From Strongylocentrotus purpuratus (taxonomy: Eukaryota; Echinodermata; Echinoidea; Camarodonta; Strongylocentrotidae): a DNA stretch of 64,000 bases. Below, in pieces: positions 13,101-20,277 of the stretch (position 1 is the stretch's first letter; every line of letters begins with the position of its first letter). Under the pieces are notes generated by a model. It searched no databases. It saw only the letters and a list, made by a program, of their open reading frames with translations, and was not told where the DNA came from. Where the stretch lies: the NCBI RefSeq assembly GCF_000002235.5, contig NW_022145559.1, positions 521,001-585,000 of the forward strand, written 5' to 3'. A program made the translations under genes and the position numbers.

Positions 13101-15891
13101 TTCACAACGCATTGGCTCTTATTGCCGAGAAGAGCGAATCTACTTCTAAACGGTGAAACACATTCTCATAGTGATACCTAAAAAGAAGGCACTATGTCTG
13201 GCTCGAAACAATTGTTTTGATTGTTTATAGACATCAAAATGAAATATTTACTGAAAACACAGGGTCGGGTTCTATGATAATGTTCACATATAAATAAAGA
13301 CAAAGTGGTCGAAATCTATTTTGAAATGATTGATAGGCCTACCTTTCTCTTTCAAAAAAAGAATTAAGAACAAAAAAAATTTTGTTCTACAAAATTATGT
13401 ACGTACAAATGGGGGTACAATACATAAATTAAACTGCTTGTCGTGTTTTTCATTTGTGTAAACAGCAGTAAATCAAGCTGGGCCATATTGGCAACATTTC
13501 AATTGCAATTTCGGTTGAGACCGATCATCATTTATATTATGTCGGAATTCTCCCCCATTATTTGTTATACACCATTTAAAGGACGGCTGTACTAGTTCGG
13601 CCAGGAGGGATTGGACCACACATCAAGGTCACTGACAGGTGGCTATCTCATTAAAGAGCTACCAGCTTGTATCTCTTTGATCCCATTAACTCATCTCTCA
13701 ATCAACATACGAAAGAGAGGATCATGGGGGACCAACAGGCACCGATTGGGGAAGTTTTCTTTATAGAGGGAGCAAGTAGCTACAAGTAGGACAGTGGGGC
13801 TTTAATGCCATAGGCCTACTCGATTGCTTGCCTAGTAGTTTACTGAAGGTAATAGTTTTGACCATCATACCTGCCCCACCCATAGAGATCGAGGTGGGTG
13901 GTCAACATCCTGTTTGTCAAGAACCCGATAATGCTCCCAGATTATGTGCTTAGTTAGGTCCAATATACACAGCTGCAACGTCCGTCCCGGGGTTTATAAA
14001 TCTTGTATTGAGTTGTATGTGAGGCAATTCCATTTGAACAACAAACAGCTCGAGCAGAAACGGCACATTTAAACACCTAAACAAAACAAACAATTGAACA
14101 AAGCAAGACCAAGGAGCCTTCGAACAGGATCCACGCTTTGAAATCAAATCATAGCCCGTATGATCCGATGCTGCATTGTAGGTAAGCGGATCTGCCCATG
14201 TCCAAACATGTATACCACTGAGATAATCCCTCCCATCCCCCCGAATGTATGTACACTAGCTGTTCTTCATAAAGCCGGAATGGAAATGTCTTAGCTCTTT
14301 TCATGGATTCTTGATTTACAGGTTATATCTTTCCGGACCCTCACTGATCAATAAATAATGGCCAGTAAAGATTAATCAAAGACTGAAATATATTTATATT
14401 CTATCAAGAATTGTCACAATCATAACATGAACACAAGTTTATGGACCAGTGACAGATCGATCTCTGCATTCTTGCCTACCACTTAGCAGTCTTTCGATCA
14501 TCTCGTGACACTCTTGAACTTATCATAAAGCATGTCATCATCTCGTGATTTATTACGTGTAGAGACATGGGAAGTATTGAAAGGTGAAAAGGGCATCATC
14601 CAGATAAAAACACATCAATAGTAAATACACTCTCATGCACGTAACGCACACTCACAGACAAAACGTACATCATCATGGTGATGTGTAGTGTATATATTGG
14701 GCATGATGGGGCGGAAATCCCGGGAAGGGGCTACCCTTTGGAATGGGTCAAATATTCAAAAGAAAGAAAAATAACAATTCAGATTAAGATGAACTTGAGT
14801 TCTGGTAAATATAGAAAAATAAATTCTCACAGATTTTAACGCAACTTACACTGAATGTTCAAGATTACAAAGAAATGACATAGATCTGCCAAACAATTTT
14901 GGTATGAAATGTATCCTGATGTATCGAGCATATATAGAATGATAAGGAAATCAAGGCCAAGGTAAGTATAGGCTCGACACCACTCACTATGTGCGCTATG
15001 GAGATGTGGCTTTATCGAAGATGATGCCCAGTACAAGTTCTGTGTGCGTTCGTTTTCATTTCACTACGATCCAGAGCGAATCATATCAAGTTTCTATCAA
15101 AATACGCTTCCCACAATACCAGAGCTCAAGGTTAGCTTTAAATACATTTAAAATCAAATAAACAACTTAACTAAAAGTTCATCTCGTTTGCAGATCACTT
15201 GGTAAACAACATATTTGAATGTACTTATTTTTTGATCCTCTTATAGACTTCTTTATTCGCAGATATATTTCATGGATATTGGATATATAGATTTGACTTA
15301 ATAACACTTAGATTCCGATTATACAAAAGGTAAGAAAGAATCAAAAGCGAAGAGTATGAGATTCTCAATATCATGATAAATGTGGAACGAACCAGGGGTA
15401 ACAATCAACGTTTCATGGTTCTCAATATAAAAATGAGCATAAAATGACAAACATGTGCATATACTATACGGCCACCGTGCATCTCTCTTCATCCTGGTAT
15501 CCAATAGTAAATAGTTTTATATATTCCATATTTGTTGTTGTATTCATAAATAAGTTATCTTTGTCACATCATATGAGGGGCCTTAACTTAACAAGCTGTG
15601 CTTCAACCAAGGTCTCCTCGTCTTCCTTTGTTCTACATTGTACTGTTATGATTATACTCTATTATATTTTGTCACATGTGTTTTCTGGAAGACAAATAAA
15701 CTTGATACTTGATAGTAATGAGATTGAGGCGTCTCATTCCACTTATCAAACACACTATTTGTCAATGCCCTTTACTACTTCCCCCTTGTCAATTCACAGC
15801 ACACAAACACACCGGAAGATATTATAGGCATACCTGTAAACACGAGCATTGATGCAAGCCAGGGTAATACTATTTGAGGTGGAAACTCCAT
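985..15891 (-). CDS. Secreted/receptor protein with three Frizzled CRDs and an FN3-like domain (3' partial, 8 exons)
   Basis: Minus-strand spliced gene. Exons in order of transcription: 15834-15891, 8106-8153, 7442-7569, 4555-4810, 3605-4006, 2998-3291, 1803-1997, 985-1134; all have AG/GT borders and phases add up through 1,531 nt (about 510 residues). Order: signal peptide, Pro/Ser linker, Fz1 (exons 3-4), Fz2 (exon 5), FN3-like (exon 6), Fz3 (exons 7-8). Each Fz domain shows ten cysteines, the family standard for the Wnt/lipid-binding CRD, so an extracellular Wnt-pathway or binding role is an inference. No seven-TM region is seen; the last placed exon ends in phase 1, so more exons lie beyond base 1. 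Intron 1 is 7.7 kb and full of small transposons. The FN3 between Fz2 and Fz3 is not an architecture I recognise (not sFRP, MFRP or corin as such). Confidence 0.85.
1803..1997 (-). CDS. Exon 7: Frizzled CRD 3, first part
   Basis: 195 nt, phase 1 at both ends (acceptor GTTTAG, donor GTCAAT). Holds cysteines 1-5: H-C-E-S-V, P-I-C-M-D, the F-T-Q-F-P-N-L-L block, V-E-C-S, L-C-A-V-Y-M-P-P-C. The split comes after cysteine 5, at a different place from the split in Fz1. Confidence 0.88.
2252..2733 (+). mobile_element. piggyBac-like MITE, partial copy
   Basis: Begins TTAACCCTATCTAGCCCGGG followed by a G-run and shares its body with the element at 52,462-53,229 (blocks such as CGGACCTACC, GCATGTCAGCCCGAAAATCG, ACATAAGGAATAA). 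The shared part stops near GGCTCTTCCAA at about 2,720. A TTAA occurs at 2,730-2,733, but the right terminal repeat is not seen. Lies between exons 6 and 7 of the three-Frizzled gene. Confidence 0.6.
2998..3291 (-). CDS. Exon 6: fibronectin type III-like domain
   Basis: 294 nt, phase 1 at both ends (acceptor TATTTCAG, donor GTAAGT), 98 residues without cysteine. It has the pattern of an FN3 beta-sandwich: Pro-rich start, alternating hydrophobics, and the diagnostic Y-T-L-L-V-R-A-V-N-D-W-G-A-S near the end. It sits between Fz2 and Fz3. The first half is weakly conserved, so a related beta-sandwich is possible. Confidence 0.72.
3605..4006 (-). CDS. Exon 5: complete Frizzled CRD 2 in one exon
   Basis: 402 nt, phase 1 at both ends (acceptor TTGTAG, donor GTAAGT). 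It starts with an acidic Glu/Gln-rich linker. It then holds a whole CRD with ten cysteines: L-C-Y-D-V-T-V-P-E-C, K-F-P-N-I-F-G-H, G-C-S-D-D, I-C-A-A-Y-L-P-K-C, P-C-K-E-T-C, D-C-K-D, T-C-R-N, E-C. Unlike Fz1 and Fz3 it has no intron. Confidence 0.92.
4555..4810 (-). CDS. Exon 4: Frizzled CRD 1, second part
   Basis: 256 nt, phase 0 in (acceptor CTGACAG) and phase 1 out (GTTAGT). Contains the helical part with G-C-G-P, F-V-C-T-L-F-A-P-P-C, P-P-C-R-H-V-C-E-E-A, Q-C-M-P and M-P-W-P-D-Q-F-E-C motifs, giving cysteines 3-10 of Fz1. The W-P-D-x-F-x-C stretch is highly typical of Frizzled CRDs. The open frame runs a few codons past the donor, which is not evidence for an end. Confidence 0.9.
4852..5132 (-). 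repeat. tRNA-derived SINE (minus copy)
   Basis: Reverse-oriented relative of the SINE at 35,618-35,889. It shares GGAATTAATTCCTGCC, GGTACC, the gcgc-tata-rich 3' part and an (AAT)n tail at 4,852-4,867. The degenerate tRNA-like head lies at about 5,060-5,132 (minus: GTGTCGTGGTCGAGTGG). Lies in the intron between exons 3 and 4 of the three-Frizzled gene. Confidence 0.75.
5334..5517 (+). mobile_element. TTAA-flanked MITE, family TTAAAGCCCCACTG, copy 1
   Basis: Starts TTAAAGCCCCACTGCACTAC and ends near a second TTAA at 5,514. The body matches the copies at 13,576-13,805 (opposite strand) and 22,066-22,249, with shared blocks CCCATGATCC, TTGAGAGCTGA, TTGATGAGATA and CAGTGACC. About 180 bp, non-coding. 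Confidence 0.65.
5518..7441. other. Intron sequence with one dispersed repeat
   Basis: Intron between exons 3 and 4 of the three-Frizzled gene. Contains a G-run at about 5,533-5,551 and a repeat copy at 6,960-7,200 that matches 57,750-57,985 in reverse. A G/C-rich pyrimidine patch (7,338-7,383) precedes exon 3. Otherwise AT-rich sequence with no coding or structural signal that I can see. Confidence 0.6.
6960..7200 (+). repeat. Dispersed repeat, inverse copy of 57,750-57,985
   Basis: Shared blocks, read against the reverse complement of the distant copy: AAACAATGTTTCTTGACTAA, TATTCCCGTTTAGAAAT, TTTTCATGGTCGCAGC, GGCGC, GAAATTCATCA. About 240 bp; the family and ends are unclear. Confidence 0.6.
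7442..7569 (-). CDS. Exon 3: Frizzled CRD 1, first part
   Basis: 128 nt, enters in phase 1 and leaves in phase 0 at GAG/GTGAGT. Encodes the start of a Frizzled CRD: C-E-P-L-T-M-P-L-C, then the typical Y-T-E-T-I-F-P-N-L-A-G block. Cysteines 1 and 2 of ten are here. The remaining eight are in the next exon. Confidence 0.88.
7740..7925. repeat. Degenerate GATTCGATTT repeat
   Basis: Some fifteen loose variants of GATTCRATTY in about 185 bp, between exons 2 and 3 of the three-Frizzled gene. Simple-sequence origin; no function visible. Confidence 0.7.
8106..8153 (-). CDS. Exon 2: short linker of the three-Frizzled gene
   Basis: 48-nt exon, phase 1 at both ends, acceptor TTTCTAG and donor GTAAGC. 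It encodes a 16-residue low-complexity linker rich in Pro, Gln, Ser and Val between the signal peptide and Fz1. Its style is like that of the linker microexons in the CUB/LDLa gene at 57,215 and 60,956. Confidence 0.65.
9230..9870 (+). repeat. Dispersed repeat copy (pair of 12,520-12,900)
   Basis: Two blocks match the second copy in order and orientation. One is at about 9,230-9,345 (GCTGGGCTAGGCTTCTCTCA, CACAATGATTTGTTGA, GGGTCTGTGCTTGCAGACTA), the other at 9,808-9,870 (GGAGGCTACTTTCCAA, CTTGCTTGCATGAAAATAAC). The spacing between blocks is longer here than in the other copy, so one copy has gained or lost sequence. Confidence 0.75.
11136..11620. mobile_element. Non-autonomous DNA transposon with TTTTCACACTGG termini
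   Basis: The left end TTTTCACACTGG, then TTTTGCTTAACCCCGTACTA after a short gap, is mirrored at the right end by TAGTCCGGGGCTAAGC, AAAACCAGTGTGAAAA. Inside, further copies of CCCCACCTATARTACGGGGT lie in both orientations, so much of the 485 bp can fold. No open frame. Superfamily uncertain. Confidence 0.75.
11881..12090. mobile_element. Hairpin MITE with ATCCCTTAT termini
   Basis: The 210-bp element reads ATCCCTTAT at the left and ATAAGGGAT at the right. Internal arms pair at several places: AACCATG, CCATCCACCATG, GTAACAATGGTATCAAACA with its inverse TGTTTGATACCAT and CATGGTGGATGG. A G-run abuts the left end. No coding. Confidence 0.75.
12520..12900 (+). repeat. Dispersed repeat copy (pair of 9,230-9,870)
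   Basis: Same two blocks as the upstream copy, at 12,520-12,655 and 12,838-12,900. Followed by three loose GGGGCTCTTTTG units at 12,925-12,980. Fragments of the same family (GGGTCTGTGCCTCCAGACTA) also appear near 11,036. Confidence 0.75.
13576..13805 (-). mobile_element. TTAA-flanked MITE, family TTAAAGCCCCACTG, copy 2
   Basis: Minus-strand copy, 230 bp with TTAA at 13,576-13,579 and 13,802-13,805. Ends on the minus strand: TTAAAGCCCCACTGTCCTAC, and at the other side TTAAAGGACGGCTGTACTAG, an imperfect terminal inverted repeat. This is the best preserved of three copies. Confidence 0.75.
15834..15891 (-). CDS. Exon 1: signal peptide of the three-Frizzled gene
   Basis: The ATG at 15891-15889 opens 19 codons plus one base: a short polar start, then a hydrophobic core rich in Val, Leu, Trp, Ala, Met and Phe, ending in Thr-Gly at a good donor (ACAG then GTATGCC). 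This reads as a classical cleavable signal peptide. Phase 1 matches the next exon at 8153. The frame is open for some codons upstream, but no convincing acceptor is visible there, so I take this as the first coding exon. Confidence 0.7.
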
Positions 15892-16019
15892 CGCTGTAGC
15901 GCTGTGACAGGTGTTCTCTTCGATGAGGGCTCCAAAGTAATGAATGAACGGAGGTGGTACAATGCGCACACATCACATACACTTGTTTTCATTTCCGTGA
16001 ACAGGATAATGGAACATCC

Positions 16020-16110
16020 GGGGATTTTATTACTTTGATTAGCCAATCACCTTCTGTTTTTCATCTGTTCAGCTTTTCCGGCGCTGTGATTGGTTAGATT
16101 TCCGGGCCAA
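16020..16110 (-). promoter_or_regulatory. Candidate promoter of the three-Frizzled gene (two CCAAT-type boxes)
   Basis: About 130-210 bp upstream of the start codon, in gene orientation, there is CTAACCAATCACAG (about 16,086-16,099) and then GTGATTGGCTAAT (about 16,039-16,052), that is one CCAAT box in each orientation. An AT-rich AATAAAAT stretch near 16,028 could serve as a weak TATA-like element. The region is free of recognisable repeats. The start site itself cannot be read. Confidence 0.4.
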
Positions 16111-17109
16111 TTTTATGACGTGCTTGCTGCCCATTTTGTAACGCCGGATCATTCGTTTGAGTGTCAATCAATCATATATGCGTATGTCCAGGGATATATC
16201 CCTCGTATGGCATGATGGGGGAGGGGGGGGGGGGGGGGGGGGGGAGGGGAGGGGGAGTCATATAAGTTCCGATATTCGGGTAGCCAACAATTCAAATTGT
16301 CCTCATTGTGGTCAGCGAGTTGCTCGAAAAGCTTCATATTTGTGCAGCGAGATGTCCAAAATAAACAACCTCATATTTGGGCAGAAGTTTTCCAACCAAT
16401 AATTTACAGTACGTACAAAGTTATACATACAGTATTAACATTAGAAACTAAAGAGTTGACATTCGGGCCAAAGCAGTAAGCCATAGAGCATATAATAATG
16501 TCAATCACGAAAAACGCCTTAGCATTTACATGTATTACAACCATTCCTGGGCTTGAGACGGTTAGCTAGACAGATATATTTGTTGAGATGTCCATTTTCC
16601 CATTGATCAGAAATAAATAAATTGTATTTATCTCCCCGATTTGGAGGGGGGCACAACCGACCACTGCTCCTCGCTTTTACCGATCGAAATGACCCCGAAA
16701 ATTCTTTTTCTTTCTTTCTTTCTTTCTTTTCTTTTTACATTGTTTTTATTGTCTATTTTTGCTTCCTGGATCTTGTACAGATTTGTACATCCGAAAGAGA
16801 ATTCTAGATTATCATACCTTAATTTCCACCATATTTTTTCGCTGAAAAGAAAAACCTTCATGTGAAATCTCATTATCTTACGAGGCGCCGTTTGTAAACC
16901 TATTATTTAGACAAATTATATGTTATATAACCATTATTTAACAAATAATAACCATTATTTACATATAATGCAAGTAAATGTACATTTTTATTTGTATATA
17001 ATTCTTAACGTATTTTCATTATTTATAAATAATTACAATTCAGACTTCATTATTTATAAACAATTTCAATTCACATTCCCTTATTTATATATAATGAGAA
17101 GTGTATTTC

Positions 17110-17570
17110 CATTATATAATATATAATGAAAAACACATTTCCATTATTTATATATAATGAAAAGTGTATTTCCATTATATAATATATAATGAAAAGCACA
17201 TTTCCATTATTTATATATAATGAAAAGTGTATTTCCATTATATAATATATAATGACAAACACATTTCCATTATATAATATATAATGAAAAGCACATTTCC
17301 ATTATATAATATATAATGAAAAGCACATTCCACTTATATAATATATAATGAAAAGCACATTTCCATTATATAATATCTAATGAAAAGCGTATTTCCATTA
17401 TATAATATATAATGAAAAGCACATTCCATTATATAATATATAATGAAAAGCACATTTCAATTATATAATATATAATGAGAGGCGTATTTCCATTATATAA
17501 TATATAATGAACAGCGCATTTCCATTATATAATATATAATGAAAAGCGCATTTCCATTATATATTAAATA
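17110..17570 (+). repeat. Outer tandem array of the left arm, 32-bp units
   Basis: About 15 units of AAAAGCACATTTCC plus the near-palindrome ATTATATAATATATAATG. Units vary at GCACA/GCGTA/GTGTA, and some carry ATTATTTATATATAATG instead. Each unit can form a small cruciform. Short open frames through it are artefacts. Confidence 0.9.
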
Positions 17571-19129
17571 ACGATTGTGTATGCAAATGTAATGGTTGGT
17601 AACGCCCATAATATGAATATTCATGAGCTTGACTGATATTATTATCCTCTATTCCAGGCACCTTTCCATTTTGTGTTCTTTGTGCATTCTTAATATCAGA
17701 AATCCTACGTGCGGTAAATAAATCTCTGTATCACTATTCTCCTTCTTATTTGTATGCAAATTTGGTTATAATGATTGATAACTGTAATCATCCTCATTAT
17801 TTTAATAAGAAATTTTTCTATCTGTGATGGAAGTTTTTATGTACGATTGCCTGATCTGAAGACAAGACTTTCGCTGCGTGCATATATAATGTACGACGTC
17901 ACCCACACAGAGTGAGAGCTCGAAGTTTTCTTTGAAAGTTTGATTGTGAGTACAGCTGTAATTACGTTCAAATCTCGTAAATTGAATCATATTTATAAAC
18001 ATATCTGCTGTAGGTATGAATCTGCTGATTTGTCTGTACATTGTGAAGTGGTTTAAAATGGTTATATCTGATGAATTTAGGAGTAATCTACACTCGAACT
18101 TTTGATTCGTTATTTATCGTCGTGAGAAATATTTCAGCTCAATTGCCATCGTCACTCCTTGATCCTTGGCCCAAACTTTCGGGCGAGACCCTCTCTGAAA
18201 ATTAGATACGAGAGGTCTATAGGACTACAGGCAGATCACTTCACTAGCGCTAGCTGCATCAATGATCCAAGCTTTTTGTTACTTTTAGGTCCAACTGTTG
18301 AAAAACTACTTTCATAGTTGGGTCAGAAGAAAGTTAATAGCTAACACTAAAAAGCATGGTCACAGTTGACATGAGTTGTGAACAAGCGCCAAAATTTGGA
18401 CCAGATACCGAGATAGATTAGTAGACGAGTACGAGAGTAGAAAATTTGAGGCCTATAGGTCTACAGACCAGTAAATAATTGGACTACCTGTGAACAGGCG
18501 CGGATCCAGGATTTCTTAGGGGGGGGCCCAAATTTGAAATTATGCAAGCCAAATATTGGTACGTAATAGTGACACCGGCAGTGGCGAAATGAGCAAAAAC
18601 CGGGAGGGGGGGGGGGGGGGGGGGGGTATAGACAAAAAAATCTGCACCACCCCACTCTTACATGCAGGTTCCGCTAAACGTTTCTCTAAGTAGGTGGGGG
18701 GGGGGGGGGGGAGGTATTTACGATCAAGTAGAGCGTTGTGAAATTGGCGTGGTGTCTAAGGGCGAAGAACCTGCGGGGGTCAAGGGGTGGAACCCCCAGA
18801 AGCTCAGGGGTATAGGCATTTAATTGCGGTCAGATGAGCATTTCAGCATACCTTATTTGTGACACTGGCAGGACACTAATTGGCGTCACTATTCTTTCTT
18901 TCTTTATGAATTTGCCATTGTCCCACAAACGCATTAAAAAGTATAATTTATTAAACATTAAGGAAAAATCTCGGAAAATTATGTCATTTCATCAACATTT
19001 GTAAATCACCGGTATCGAATTAGAAATAAACCATGTTTGAATTATATTTGGGGGGCATCTGTCACCCCCCCCCAAGTCCCCTTCCCCATCAGTACGCCAG
19101 TGCCCCTCCCCCCGATCTACACATAACTG

Positions 19130-19780
19130 ATCTCCCCTACCTTTCTTCTTTCTCTTTTTTTCTTTCCCTTTCTCTCCTATTTTTCTTTCCTTTCCCTTCC
19201 TACTCTCTGTTTTAGGTTTGCTAGGGGGAGGCAAGGGCCTTTTGGCCCCCCCCTCCCCGATCCACACATTGTTGGCGGGATTAATCGCAACTGTTCTCCC
19301 CTTCTTATCACCCTTTTCTTTTCTTCTTCCTCTTTTTTGTTCCCTTTTAGCTCTCCTCTATCCCTTTCCCTTCCTTCTCCTTTTTTTTTGGGGTGGGGGG
19401 GGGGGGAGGGAGGAGGAGGCAAGGGCCTTTGCCCCCCCCCCCCCGTACTACAACTTGTTGGCGGGAAAATTGCAACTGATTTCCCCCTCTTTTCTTCTTC
19501 CTCTTTTTTCCTTCTCTTTATCCCCTCTTTACTTTTTTTCTTTCCCTTTCCTTCCTTCTCTTTTATTTTTTGATGGGGGGAGGGGGAGAGGTTACAGCTG
19601 GGAGGCAAGGCTCTTTCGGCCCCCCGATCTCCTTCTTTTTCCCCTTTTCTTTTCCTCTTCCTCTTCTTTCTTTCCCTTTCTCTCCTTTTTCCCTTCTTTT
19701 CCTTCTCTCTCTCTCTCTCTTTTTATTTTTTGCGGGTGGGGGGGGGGGGGGGGGGGCTGCCCCCCTGGATCTCTGCCTGC
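19130..19780 (+). repeat. Inner polypyrimidine tandem array, left arm
   Basis: Four loose units of about 150-190 bp: G-run, GGAGGCAAGGGCCTTT, C-run, a TTGTTGGCGGGA-containing stretch, then some 90 bp of pure TC-rich sequence. The Pro-, Leu/Phe- and Gly-rich open frames on both strands are by-products of composition. Confidence 0.9.
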
Positions 19781-20277
19781 CTGTGAATGTGATACTCGTA
19801 GTCGTACAGAGTCTCATAGCTGTCTAACAAATTAAAACACGATCCCCCCAAATTAGACTACACTGTATACAGGGGTACGTATAGTGGTGCCTGTGTGTTT
19901 CTTAAACTCTTTGTTGGCTTAGCCTAATTTGCCTCTGCTCTAGGCTCTATCTTTGAATTTTTGTTTGCTGTAAACACGATTAAGTTTTCTCTGTCATATA
20001 TAGATCTAGGTCCATATCTATTTTGTGTTTTTTCAATTTGATAGAATGAACAGTTACGAGACATGCATCTAGATCATCTAGAGACTGTAGATCAACTAGA
20101 TCTGGATCAAGGAATTGAATATAAATTTCAATGTTAGATAATGAAGGAGGGCTTTTTTGGTAAAGAGAAAGTCCAAAAGAGAACAGTTAATTCTGCAAAT
20201 GCTCATCAATGTTTAAATGATCATGCTCATTTCCTTTTATTCTAAGAATTAAATCCCCCCCCCCCCCTCTTTTACAG

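Larger units (their letters stand above)
8154..15833. other. 7.7-kb first intron, filled with repeats
   Basis: Holds a TTTA-rich tract (about 8,305-8,445) ending in a G-run, the paired direct repeat (9,230-9,870 and 12,520-12,900), a terminal-inverted-repeat element (11,136-11,620), a hairpin element (11,881-12,090) and a MITE (13,576-13,805). Stretches 9,900-11,100 and 13,810-15,830 show nothing I can name; open frames there are short and unsupported. Confidence 0.6.

Noticed and set aside
17110-17570. CRISPR-like array of regular 32-bp repeats
   Set aside because: No unique spacers; units are contiguous and degenerate, and the setting is a eukaryotic genome.
19033-19835. Several overlapping Pro-, Gly-, Phe- or Lys/Glu-rich frames on both strands, and the same at 26,966-27,736
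   Set aside because: Caused by the polypyrimidine/polypurine tandem arrays in the inverted arms; composition explains all of them.
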